Shown: piece after piece, positions 6,915 to 13,650 of the stretch | Position numbering within the stretch: the stretch's first letter is position 1 | Layout of the letters: the number at the start of each line of letters is the position of its first letter | Assembly (NCBI GenBank): GCA_002307145.1 | Contig: DBTR01000079.1 | Coordinates: forward strand, 34,711 to 67,657 | Length of the DNA: 32,947 nt | Direction: 5' to 3' | Source: Rhodospirillum sp. UBA1311 | GTDB lineage: Bacteria; Pseudomonadota; Alphaproteobacteria; Rhodospirillales; Rhodospirillaceae | The notes under the pieces: generated by a model | The model's database searches: none | The model's input: only the letters and a program-made list of their open reading frames with translations | What the model was told of the DNA's origin: nothing | Translations under genes and position numbers: made by a program

Positions 6915-8351
6915 ATGAGAATAGTCCTGCCATCGCTTGTCGCCGTTCTCGTCGGGGGGGCGGCCTTTTTCGGTCCGGCCTCGGCGCAGGCGGCGACCGA
7001 AGCGGCGCCGCACATCGATGGCGCGTCGCTCGGCCTGTTGTGGGCGGTTCCGTTCACCGCGATGCTGCTTTCGATCGCGCTGCTGCCGCTCCTGATGCCG
7101 CACTTCTGGCACCATCATTTCGGCAAGGGCGCGCTGTTCTGGGCGCTGTGCTTCCTCATACCGGCGCTGTTCGAGTTCGGTCTGCCGACCGTCACCTACG
7201 AAGTCCTGCACGTCGTCCTCCTCGAATACCTGCCCTTCGTCATCCTCCTGTTTTCGCTGTTCACCGTCGCGGGCGGAGTGCGCCTGACCGGCGCGCTGCA
7301 CGGCTCGCCGCTGCTGAACACCGCGCTCCTCGCCAGCGGCACCTTCCTCGCCAGCATCATGGGCACCACCGGCGCCGCGATGCTGCTGATCCGCCCGGTG
7401 ATTCGCGCCAACGAAGGGCGCAAGCACAAGGTCCACACCGTCGTCTTCTTCATCTTCCTGGTGGCGAACATCGGCGGTTCGCTGACGCCGCTGGGCGATC
7501 CGCCCCTGTTTCTCGGCTTTCTCAAGGGGGTTTCGTTCTTCTGGACCACCGAGCACCTGATCCTGCCGATGCTGACGATGGCGGGCATCCTGCTCGGCAT
7601 CTATTTCGTTCTCGACATGGTCTTCTATCGCCGCGAGGGGCAGAAGAAGCCGATGGTCGATCCCGAGGATCGGCTCGGCATCGAGGGCAAGATCAACATC
7701 CTGCTGCTCGGCGGCGTGGTCGGCGCAGTGTTGATGAGCGGGCTCTGGCCGCACGACTACCGCTGGGCGATCTCGATCTACCACGTACCGGTGGAAATTC
7801 AGAACGTCACCCGCGACGCGCTGCTGCTGCTGCTCGCCTACCTGTCGTGGAAGCTCACCAGCCGCGAGAGCCGGACCGCCAACGCCTTCAACTGGTTCCC
7901 GATCATCGAGGTCGGCAAGCTGTTCTTCGGCATCTTCATGACCATCATTCCGGTGATCGCGATCCTGAAGGCGGGCGCGAACGGCGCGCTCGCGCCGGTG
8001 GTCCACGCGGTGACCGACGCCGACGGCGAGCCGATCAACGAGATGTACTTCCTGCTTGCCGGGCTGCTCTCGTCGTTCCTCGACAACGCGCCGACCTACC
8101 TGGTGTTCTTCAATACGGCGGGTGGCGACGCGCACGTGCTGATGAGCGAAGTCGCGACGCTGATGGCGATCTCGTGCGGCGCGGTGTTCATGGGGGCGAA
8201 CACCTACGTCGGCAACGCGCCGAACTTCATGGTCAAGTCGATCGCGGAGGAGCGGGGCGTCGAGATGCCGAGCTTCTTCGGCTACATGATCTGGTCGTTC
8301 TGCCTGCTCGGGCCGCTCTACGTCCTGCTGATCTACCTCTTCTTCACTTGA
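6915..8351 (+). CDS. Sodium:proton antiporter, NhaD/ArsB (IT) superfamily
   Basis: 478 residues from the ATG at 6915. The N-terminal hydrophobic stretch ends in ASAQA and may be a cleaved signal. At least ten further membrane helices follow. Family hallmarks: GTTGAAMLLIRP (150-161) and NIGGSLTPLGDPPLFLGFL (185-203), which form one re-entrant binding repeat, and SSFLDNAPTYLVFF (about 385-398) in the second repeat, with the Asp-Asn pair expected to bind cation. NhaD-type carriers exchange Na+ or Li+ for H+ across the inner membrane and help in alkaline pH and salt. The Shine-Dalgarno is weak (CAGCGG). About 190 untranslated bases precede the gene (6721-6914); I see a possible -10 (TACTAT near 6818) but no clear -35. 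A strong terminator follows. Confidence 0.85.
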   Translation: MRIVLPSLVAVLVGGAAFFGPASAQAATEAAPHIDGASLGLLWAVPFTAMLLSIALLPLLMPHFWHHHFGKGALFWALCFLIPALFEFGLPTVTYEVLHVVLLEYLPFVILLFSLFTVAGGVRLTGALHGSPLLNTALLASGTFLASIMGTTGAAMLLIRPVIRANEGRKHKVHTVVFFIFLVANIGGSLTPLGDPPLFLGFLKGVSFFWTTEHLILPMLTMAGILLGIYFVLDMVFYRREGQKKPMVDPEDRLGIEGKINILLLGGVVGAVLMSGLWPHDYRWAISIYHVPVEIQNVTRDALLLLLAYLSWKLTSRESRTANAFNWFPIIEVGKLFFGIFMTIIPVIAILKAGANGALAPVVHAVTDADGEPINEMYFLLAGLLSSFLDNAPTYLVFFNTAGGDAHVLMSEVATLMAISCGAVFMGANTYVGNAPNFMVKSIAEERGVEMPSFFGYMIWSFCLLGPLYVLLIYLFFT

Positions 8352-8372
8352 GCGACGCGCGCGCCGGACAAC

Positions 8373-8400
8373 AAAAAGCCCCCGAGACGGGGGCTTTTTT
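8373..8400. terminator. Bidirectional intrinsic terminator
   Basis: AAAAAGCCCCCG / AGA loop / CGGGGGC followed by T6. The arms run 8373-8384 and 8388-8400. Because of the A-run on one side and the T-run on the other, it works for both converging genes: the antiporter (+) and the universal stress protein (-). Confidence 0.93.
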
Positions 8401-8417
8401 GCGTGTGCCGGAGCGGA

Positions 8418-9245
8418 TCAGTGCGCCATCAGGATCGGGACGTTGGCGTTGGTGAGCATCCGCCGGGTGCCGCCGCCCAGGACCAGTTCGCGCAGGCGGG
8501 AATTTCCCGAGCCGCCCATCACGATCATGTCGGCGCGGGTTTCGCGGGCGTATTCGAGAACCCGGCCTTCCGCCGCCCGCGCGCCGTGTTGCGGCATCCG
8601 CACTCCGGGTTCGATGTCGTGGAGGCGGAGTGTATTGGCGATGCGTTCGAGCGAGCGCGCGGCTTCCTTGCCGCCTTCGCGCGAGACCAGCGTCACCGCC
8701 TCGGCTTGCTGGAGGAAGGGGATCGCGGCACGCACCGCGCGCGAGCATTCGACGGTTTCCTTCCACGCCACCAGGATGCGGCGGCCGAGCACCATCCGGC
8801 GCTGGCCGTGGGGCAGGACGATCACCGGGCAGCTGCCGACCATCGCCAACTGGTCGGGCAGTTCGGCGAACAGCATTTCCTCAAGATTGCGCGGGTCGCT
8901 TTGGCTGACGATCGCGAGGTCGTGGTAATGGGAGAGCTGGGTCAGCACCTTGATGTGCTCGCCCTCGACCATGCTCCATTCGTAGCGCACGTCGTGCAGC
9001 TTGCACCACTGGCGGAACTCGTGCTCGACGGTCTTGGACTTTTCCGCCGAGATGTCCTGGACTTCGTGGGTGTAGGCGGTGGCGACGGTGCGGCCTTCGG
9101 CGACCTGGAGGGTGCGGACCGGACTGGTGATGAAGACCACGCTCAACAGCGCGTTATGTCGGCAGGCAAGGTTATAGGCGACGCGGAGGCGAGTCATGTA
9201 TTCCTCGTCATTGGCAAGATGGACGAGGATGGATCTGATGCTCAT
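8418..9245 (-). CDS. Universal stress protein, tandem Usp domains
   Basis: 275 residues, about twice the single UspA length, consistent with two fused Usp folds. The first domain begins MSIRSILVHLANDEE; the second begins near RRILVAWKETVECSRAV. Only the second keeps the ATP-binding glycine motif near the C-terminus: MGGSGNSRLRELVLGGGTRRML followed by the strand NVPILMAH. Such proteins are cytoplasmic and appear in growth arrest, oxidative stress or low oxygen; the molecular role is often unclear. The start follows CAGGGAAC. A promoter-like pair lies about 55-80 bases upstream. Monocistronic. Confidence 0.9.
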   Translation of the reverse strand: MSIRSILVHLANDEEYMTRLRVAYNLACRHNALLSVVFITSPVRTLQVAEGRTVATAYTHEVQDISAEKSKTVEHEFRQWCKLHDVRYEWSMVEGEHIKVLTQLSHYHDLAIVSQSDPRNLEEMLFAELPDQLAMVGSCPVIVLPHGQRRMVLGRRILVAWKETVECSRAVRAAIPFLQQAEAVTLVSREGGKEAARSLERIANTLRLHDIEPGVRMPQHGARAAEGRVLEYARETRADMIVMGGSGNSRLRELVLGGGTRRMLTNANVPILMAH

Positions 9246-9299
9246 ACCGCGACGTTCCCTGCGTTGGGCCTCCTGCCCGGAAGATCTCCAGGGGCGGAG

Positions 9300-9328
9300 A
9301 CGCTAATCCGGCGGAGCTTGGGAGTCAA
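9300..9328 (-). promoter_or_regulatory. Predicted promoter of the universal stress gene
   Basis: TTGACT at 9328-9323, a 17-base spacer, TAGCGT at 9305-9300 on the minus strand. It lies about 55 bases before the ATG at 9245. The -10 is poor. The rest of 9329-9472 contains only an 8-base direct repeat (GGTCGCGC, twice near 9373-9391) and no recognisable gene. Confidence 0.38.
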
Positions 9329-9472
9329 TCATCGGTCACGCCAACGGACGGCAGGGCGGTGCGGCAGAAAGGTCGCGCATCGGTCGCGCCCTGACGCAAC
9401 CTTCGCGAAACCGATAAGACCCCGTTTCAAAGTATCTTTTGGAGGGTTTTCTTGCAACAGCGGCGTTTCAAA

Positions 9473-9503
9473 AAAAGCCCCGCCGGTTGTGGGCGGGGCT
9501 TTT
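9473..9503 (-). terminator. Intrinsic terminator of the thiZXY operon
   Basis: On the minus strand AAAAGCCCCGCC, a 7-base loop, GGCGGGGCTTTT, then further T residues (T7 in total). It begins about ten bases after the stop of the last gene, thiY. Classical strong intrinsic terminator. Confidence 0.93.
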
Positions 9504-9511
9504 GCGATGCG

Positions 9512-10504
9512 TCAGTTGAGCGCGACGACGTAGCGGTCGATCGGCACCTGCCGGCCGATGAGGTTGAGCTTGAACAGGTAATCGGCGAAGCGGACGTAGC
9601 GGCTGCGGTCGAGCGCCTGCGGTCGCATCGCGAAGCGCGGCATGGTGTCGCGCCAGGCGCGCCGGTTGAGTTCGGAGTCGAGGCCCTTCTCGTAGCTCGC
9701 GAACGCCGCCCAGGCTTCCTTCGGGTGGTTGACCATGAACAGGGTGGCGCGCTCGATCGCTTCGAAGAAGCGGCGGATGCGCGGGTCGGAGAGGCGTTGC
9801 TGGTGGGTGATGTAGATCAGCTCGTCGTAGGCCGGAACGCCGTGCTCCTCGGGGAAGAAGGCGACGCCCGGGTGCTTCTCCATCTCCATCTGGTTGAGCT
9901 CGAAGTTGCGGAACGCGCCGATCACCGCGTCCACCTGCTTCGACAGCAGCGCCGGGGAGAGGGAGAAGTTGACGTTGATCAGGGTCGCGTCCTTGAGGGT
10001 GAGGCCGTGGCTTTGGAGCATGGTGCCGAGCAGGGCTTCCTCGAAGCCGGAGATCGAGTAGCCGATCTTCTTGCCCTTGAGATCGGCGATGTCCTTGATC
10101 GGGCCGCCCTTCAGGACCACCAGGCAATTGAGCGGCGTTGCGATCAAGGTGCCGACGCGGACGATCGGCAGGCCCGCCTCGGCGAGGAGGTGGAGCTGCG
10201 GCTGGTAGGTCAGCGCCATGTCGACTTCCTTGGCCGCCACCAGCTTCGGCGGTGCGTTGGGGTCGGCGGGGGCGATCAGGGTGACGTCGAGGGCGTTATC
10301 CTTGAAGTAGCCCAACTGCTTCGCGAGCACGAGTGGCGCATGATCGGGGTTGACGAACCAGTCGAGCGCGACCGAGAGCGGCTCGGGCGTCGCCGGTTTT
10401 GTCGGCGAGAGCAAGGGTTGGGCAAGCGCCGGGCGGGCGGCGAGCGCGGCGGAGAGGATCGACAATCCGGCGAGGACGTGGCGGCGGGGAAGCATAACGG
10501 TCAT
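9512..10504 (-). CDS. thiY: Thiamine-precursor ABC transporter, substrate-binding protein
   Basis: 330 residues from the ATG at 10504 (ATG at 10495 also possible). Periplasmic binding protein of the NMT1/THI5-like family, which binds pyrimidine precursors of thiamine such as FAMP. An N-terminal export signal has two arginines (LPRRHVLAGLSILSAALAARPALA). The start of the mature domain, VALDWFVNPDHAPLVLAKQLGYF, is the ThiY-type hallmark, followed by DMALTYQPQL and the hinge segment LKGKKIGYSISGFEE. It is last in an operon with thiX and thiZ that sits behind a TPP riboswitch, which supports a thiamine-related ligand rather than a sulfonate or nitrate one. Exact ligand (HMP, FAMP or thiamine itself) is inferred. 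Confidence 0.9.
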   Translation of the reverse strand: MTVMLPRRHVLAGLSILSAALAARPALAQPLLSPTKPATPEPLSVALDWFVNPDHAPLVLAKQLGYFKDNALDVTLIAPADPNAPPKLVAAKEVDMALTYQPQLHLLAEAGLPIVRVGTLIATPLNCLVVLKGGPIKDIADLKGKKIGYSISGFEEALLGTMLQSHGLTLKDATLINVNFSLSPALLSKQVDAVIGAFRNFELNQMEMEKHPGVAFFPEEHGVPAYDELIYITHQQRLSDPRIRRFFEAIERATLFMVNHPKEAWAAFASYEKGLDSELNRRAWRDTMPRFAMRPQALDRSRYVRFADYLFKLNLIGRQVPIDRYVVALN

Positions 10505-10535
10505 CTGTCGATCAATCCCTGAACGGTTACAACGG

Positions 10536-11288
10536 TCATGGGCGCGGTGCGTCGAGGGTATCGTGGACCCAAGGCAGGGCGCGGCGCAAGCACGCGGCAA
10601 TCGCAGCGTGCAGGATAACGGCCATGGTTGCGAGCAGAAACAGCGCCGCGAACATCAGCGGCACCTGCAGGCGTGCATTGGCGTGAAGCATGAGAAACCC
10701 GAGTCCGGCCGAGGATCCGACCCATTCGCCGACCACCGCGCCGATCGGCGCGACCGCCGCGCCGACCTTGAGGCCGGAGGCGAGGCCGGGCAGGGCGGCG
10801 GGTACGCGGATCTGGCGCAGCGTCGCAAGCGGGCCCGCGTTCATCGTTCGCGCGAGGTCGAGGAGGTCGGGATCGGTGCGGCGCAGGCCGTCGTAAAACC
10901 CCGAGGCGACCGGGAAGAAGATGATCAGCGCCGCCATCGCGACCTTCGAGGCGAGGCCATAGCCGAGCCACAACACCAGGAGCGGCGCGATCGCGAACAC
11001 CGGCAGCGCCTGGGTCGCGACGAACAGCGGCCAGAGCCAGAGCGCGGCAGGCCGCCAAAGCGCCAGCGCGAGCGCCGCAAGCACGCCGAAGCCCACGCCG
11101 AGGAACAGGCCGATGAAGATCTCCGCCAGCGTGATCGCGCCGTGCTCGGCGAGCAGGTCCCAATGGTCGACGAAGGCGTTGGCGACGTCCCAGGGGGCGG
11201 GGAGCATGAAGCTCTGCCGACCCGCGCCGAGCCAGGCGAGTGTCCAGATGCCGAGGAGAATCGCACCGGCGGCGAGACGGCGGATCAT
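10536..11288 (-). CDS. thiX: Thiamine-precursor ABC transporter, permease
   Basis: 250 residues; the ATG at 11288 overlaps the thiZ stop by four bases (ATGA). Inner-membrane permease of the BPD_transp_1 type with about six helices, starting LAAGAILLGIWTLAWLG. The cytoplasmic EAA loop is visible as RTMNAGPLATLRQIRVPAALPG. PAPWDVANAF near residue 30 is typical of the SsuC/TauC/ThiX permease group. It is flanked by its ATPase and binding protein in a riboswitch-controlled operon, so its substrate is taken to be a thiamine precursor. Confidence 0.9.
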   Translation of the reverse strand: MIRRLAAGAILLGIWTLAWLGAGRQSFMLPAPWDVANAFVDHWDLLAEHGAITLAEIFIGLFLGVGFGVLAALALALWRPAALWLWPLFVATQALPVFAIAPLLVLWLGYGLASKVAMAALIIFFPVASGFYDGLRRTDPDLLDLARTMNAGPLATLRQIRVPAALPGLASGLKVGAAVAPIGAVVGEWVGSSAGLGFLMLHANARLQVPLMFAALFLLATMAVILHAAIAACLRRALPWVHDTLDAPRP

Positions 11289-12043
11289 CGCGCCGCCTCC
11301 GGCGCGAGCGCCCGCAGGATTTCCCCTTGCGCCGCCAGCACGTGGGGCGAATCGGCGGCGCGCGGCCAGGGCTCGTCGGGCAACGCGATCGGGCGGCTGA
11401 CCGCCGGGCTGCCGGCGAGGACGATGACGCGGTGGCCGAGGCGCAGCGCCTCCAGCGGGTCGTGGGTGACGAACACCACGGTGCGGCCTTCGAGCATGGT
11501 CGCGGCGAGATTTTGCAGGCTCAAGCGGGTGAGGGGGTCGAGGGCGGAGAACGGTTCGTCCATCAGCACCACCGGACGGTCTTCCATCAGCGTGCGGGCG
11601 AGGGCGACGCGCTGGCGCTGGCCGCCCGAGAGGGTATCGGGCCGATCCTTGGCGCGCGAGCCGAGACCGACGGCGTCGAGGAGTTCGCTGGCGCGGCCCC
11701 GTGCGCCGCCGGGCGTGCCGCGTAGTCGTGCGCCGAGGCAGACGTTGTCGATCACCGGGAGCCAGGGGAGCAGCAGGTCCTTCTGCGCCATCCACGCCAC
11801 CCGCCCGGCAAGGGAAGCGCCCATGTCGTCGCCGATTTCCGCGCCGTTCGGCGGAATCAGCCCGGCGATCAGGCGGAGCAGGGTGGTCTTGCCGACGCCC
11901 GATGGACCGAGAATGCCGGTGAACCGACCGGCCTCGGCGTGGAAGTCGAGATCGGCGAACACCGGAACCTGCCCGAGGGTGAGGTTCGCCCGGCGCACGC
12001 GCACTGCTGGCGGAATCGTTGGAAATCGGGCCTGGTCGGGCAT
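11285..12043 (-). CDS. thiZ: Thiamine-precursor ABC transporter, ATPase
   Basis: 252 residues from the ATG at 12043. A longer open frame to 12175 runs through the riboswitch and is rejected. Motifs: Walker A GPSGVGKT (46-53), Q-loop WMAQKDLLLPWL (84-95), ABC signature LSGGQRQR (138-145), Walker B VVLMDEP (158-164), switch His194 in FVTHDPLEAL. The aromatic-rich Q-loop is typical of the nitrate/sulfonate/pyrimidine transporter ATPases. First gene of the operon. Its ribosome site AAGGGA (12061-12056) is the conserved 3' end of the TPP aptamer, 12 bases before the ATG, so thiamine pyrophosphate binding should directly mask translation. Confidence 0.92.
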   Translation of the reverse strand: MPDQARFPTIPPAVRVRRANLTLGQVPVFADLDFHAEAGRFTGILGPSGVGKTTLLRLIAGLIPPNGAEIGDDMGASLAGRVAWMAQKDLLLPWLPVIDNVCLGARLRGTPGGARGRASELLDAVGLGSRAKDRPDTLSGGQRQRVALARTLMEDRPVVLMDEPFSALDPLTRLSLQNLAATMLEGRTVVFVTHDPLEALRLGHRVIVLAGSPAVSRPIALPDEPWPRAADSPHVLAAQGEILRALAPEAAR

Positions 12044-12051
12044 GGTCGGAT

Positions 12052-12143
12052 CACGTCCCTTCGCCGGTACGAGCCGGATCAGGTTCAAGGGGTCGTTCCG
12101 AGTGAGGAACCTCTCAGCCGCTCGATTTACGGCTCCCCCCGTG
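12052..12143 (-). ncRNA. TPP riboswitch (THI element)
   Basis: On the minus strand the conserved THI-box pieces occur in order: CACG-GGGGGAGCC (12143-12131), GGCTGAGAGG (about 12119-12110), ACCCCTTGAACCTGATCCGG (12093-12074) and TACCGGCGAAGGGA (12069-12056), closed by CGTG (12055-12052). CTGAGA, CCTGATC and ACCGGCG-AGGGA are the TPP-contacting core. P1 is CACG/CGTG. It ends nine bases before the thiZ ATG with no terminator in between, so control is most likely at translation initiation. Confidence 0.94.
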
Positions 12144-12174
12144 GGGCGCGCACTGGCAACGCGCGATCGGTTCA

Positions 12175-12203
12175 TGTATGGTGCCAGCCGCCCGTCGGGT
12201 CAA
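12175..12203 (-). promoter_or_regulatory. Predicted promoter of the thi operon
   Basis: Minus strand: TTGACC at 12203-12198, 17-base spacer, CATACA at 12180-12175 (ATACAT with 18 bases also fits). Transcription would start near 12168, about 25 bases before the riboswitch. It overlaps the region upstream of the divergent DUF192 gene. Confidence 0.5.
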
Positions 12204-12222
12204 GATCAAGCCGGAGACTCCC

Positions 12223-12666
12223 ATGCGCCGCCCATTCGTTTTCGCGGTTTTGCTGCTGTTGCTGACGGTTTCGTCGGCGCGCGCCGAATTCGGCGCGGGC
12301 GTGGTGATGCTCGAACACGCGGGCCGTCCGGTGGCGACCTTCACCGTCGAGGTGGCGTCGAGCCCCGACGACCGCTCCCTCGGACTGATGGACCGGGAGA
12401 CGCTCGACGCCAACAAGGGCATGGTGTTCGACTACGGCGCGCCGACGATGGCGCGGATGTGGATGCGCCGCACCCTGATCCCGCTCGACATGGTGTTCGT
12501 CGACGCCGACGGCGTGGTCCGGCATATCCACGCCAACGCGGTGCCGAAGGACGAAACCGTGATCGCGTCGCCGGTGGCGATTCGCTGGGTTCTGGAAATT
12601 CCCGGAGGGCGTGCGTCCGCGATCGGTTTGCAGCCCGGCGACCGGATGAAGCTGAAGACCCGATAG
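12223..12666 (+). CDS. Secreted DUF192 protein
   Basis: 147 residues from the ATG at 12223, preceded by GGAG at about seven bases; the longer frame from 12178 has no ribosome site. A signal peptide is clear (RRPFVFAVLLLLLTVSSARA, cleaved before EFG). The mature part is a DUF192 domain: TVEVASSPDDRSLGLMDRETLDANKGMVFDYG, then MWMRRTLIPLDMVFVDADGVV and a C-terminal GLQPGDRM. The GLM-R, GM-F and M-N/R-T-IPLDM-F blocks define the family. The function is unknown; members are periplasmic or surface proteins, often next to cold-shock or transport genes. Divergent from the thi operon and followed by tRNA-Pro. Confidence 0.9.
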   Translation: MRRPFVFAVLLLLLTVSSARAEFGAGVVMLEHAGRPVATFTVEVASSPDDRSLGLMDRETLDANKGMVFDYGAPTMARMWMRRTLIPLDMVFVDADGVVRHIHANAVPKDETVIASPVAIRWVLEIPGGRASAIGLQPGDRMKLKTR

Positions 12667-12684
12667 ACGAAGTTTTTAAACGTG

Positions 12685-12713
12685 TTGCCTTGGCGGGAAC
12701 ATCCCCATATTTT
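12685..12713 (+). promoter_or_regulatory. Predicted promoter of tRNA-Pro
   Basis: TTGCCT (12685-12690), 17-base spacer, TATTTT (12708-12713). Start would fall at about 12720, immediately before the mature tRNA 5' end at 12722. Good match in both boxes. Confidence 0.6.
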
Positions 12714-12721
12714 CCAAGCCA

Positions 12722-12798
12722 CGGGGTGTAGCTCAGCCTGGTAGAGCGTCGGCTTTGGGAGCCGAAAGTCGTAGGTTCGAATCCTATCACCCCGACCA
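12722..12798 (+). tRNA. tRNA-Pro (TGG)
   Basis: 77-base cloverleaf with encoded CCA. Acceptor arms CGGGGTG/CACCCCG, D arm GCTC-AGCCTGGTA-GAGC, anticodon stem TCGGC/GCCGA with loop TTTGGGA (anticodon TGG), T arm GTAGG-TTCGAAT-CCTAT, discriminator A. All stems pair fully. Confidence 0.97.
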
Positions 12799-12838
12799 TG
12801 CCCTTTTCGGCGCGACCGAACAGCAAGGGAAGACCGCG

Positions 12839-13135
12839 ATGGCGAAAGTCCGGATTTTCAAGCCTGCCAAGACCGCGATGCAGTCGGGGCGCGCCAACGT
12901 CGTGAGATGGACCCTCGAATACGAACCCTCCGAGCGGCGCGAAGCCGATCCGCTGGTGGGCTGGGTCGGCTCGGGCGACACGCTGTCGCAGTTGCGCCTG
13001 CGCTTCGACACCAAGGAAGAGGCGGTGGCCTATGCCGAGCGCGAAGGCCTCGACTACACCGTCGAGGAGCCCCAGGTTCGTCGCCTCGTGCCGAACAACT
13101 ATTCCGACAACTTCGCCGCGAAAAAGTGGAACTGA
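12839..13135 (+). CDS. NDUFS4-like Complex I accessory subunit
   Basis: 98 residues from the ATG at 12839, with AAGGGAAG upstream; the longer frame from 12755 starts inside the tRNA. Homologue of the mitochondrial 18-kDa subunit NDUFS4 (ETC complex I subunit conserved region). Seen: VRIFKPAKTAMQSG, WTLEYEP, the core GWVGSGDTLSQLRLRFDTKEEAVAYAERE and the end NNYSDNF. In alphaproteobacteria this supernumerary subunit binds the peripheral arm of NADH:ubiquinone oxidoreductase and is usually encoded outside the nuo operon, as here between two tRNA genes. It is one of the better lineage markers in the window. It may be co-transcribed with the upstream tRNA-Pro, since I see no separate promoter. 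Confidence 0.93.
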   Translation: MAKVRIFKPAKTAMQSGRANVVRWTLEYEPSERREADPLVGWVGSGDTLSQLRLRFDTKEEAVAYAEREGLDYTVEEPQVRRLVPNNYSDNFAAKKWN

Positions 13136-13148
13136 TCGGAATTTCCGG

Positions 13149-13225
13149 GCGCCCTTAGCTCAGATGGATAGAGCACTCGCCTTCTAAGCGAGCGGTCGCT
13201 GGTTCGAGTCCAGCAGGGCGCGCCA
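13149..13225 (+). tRNA. tRNA-Arg (TCT)
   Basis: 77-base cloverleaf with encoded CCA. Acceptor GCGCCCT/AGGGCGC, D arm GCTC-AGATGGATA-GAGC, anticodon stem CTCGC/GCGAG with loop CTTCTAA (anticodon TCT), T arm GCTGG-TTCGAGT-CCAGC, discriminator G. It reads the AGA/AGG codons, which are rare in this GC-rich sequence. Confidence 0.97.
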
Positions 13226-13240
13226 AATTCCATGCCCGGC

Positions 13241-13471
13241 TCAAAGCGGATCGTAGCCGGGCTTCTTGTAGATCAGTTCCGGCTTCGCCGCGATCTCGGG
13301 CTTGTAGACGGTCTCGACCCAATCCGCCTTCGCCACGTCCTCGATCGCCACCGACACCGCGGTTTCGGGGCAGTCGGCGGTTGCCATCAGGGCTTCGGTG
13401 AGCGCCGCCGCGATCCGCGCCTTCTGCTCTTCCGAGCGTCCCGGGTACATTTTCACGATCACATGCGGCAT
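13241..13471 (-). CDS. 4-oxalocrotonate tautomerase family protein
   Basis: 76 residues from the ATG at 13471, with AAGGAC upstream; the longer frame to 13642 is rejected because the catalytic Pro must follow the initiator Met. Sequence starts M-PHVIVKMYPGRSEEQKARIAAALTEAL, so Pro1 after Met removal is the general base. The body VSVAIEDVAKADWVETVYKPEI matches small tautomerases of the PptA/DmpI type, which are oligomeric cytosolic enzymes that isomerise 2-hydroxydienoates or related enols. The substrate is unknown and no aromatic-degradation genes are nearby. Its 3' end faces tRNA-Arg with a 15-base gap. Confidence 0.88.
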   Translation of the reverse strand: MPHVIVKMYPGRSEEQKARIAAALTEALMATADCPETAVSVAIEDVAKADWVETVYKPEIAAKPELIYKKPGYDPL

Positions 13472-13650
13472 GGGTTTTGTCCTTCGCGGTGAGGGGGAAA
13501 CGCCGAGATGCCAAGATAGGCGCTCGCGGCGTTCCGCGCCATCTGCTTCAAGCCTTTGGGCAAATCCGGCATTCCTCCAGAATTCTGCGGGCCTCCGGGT
13601 AGGCAACGTCCAAGACCGCCCCATCTCTACTCCAGTCGCCATAGTTTGGA

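Noticed and set aside
6885..8135. 416-residue minus-strand open frame over the antiporter gene
   Set aside because: Antisense shadow; no ribosome site and no recognisable domain.
9371..9392. Direct repeat of GGTCGCGC near the universal stress gene
   Set aside because: Only two units, GC-rich and likely to occur by chance; no array, so not a CRISPR or regulatory repeat.
10350..12731. 793-residue plus-strand open frame across the thi operon
   Set aside because: Antisense to three genes with full ABC motifs and to the TPP riboswitch.
12755..12838. Upstream extension of the NDUFS4-like gene
   Set aside because: It would begin inside tRNA-Pro; the AAGGGAAG site supports the start at 12839.
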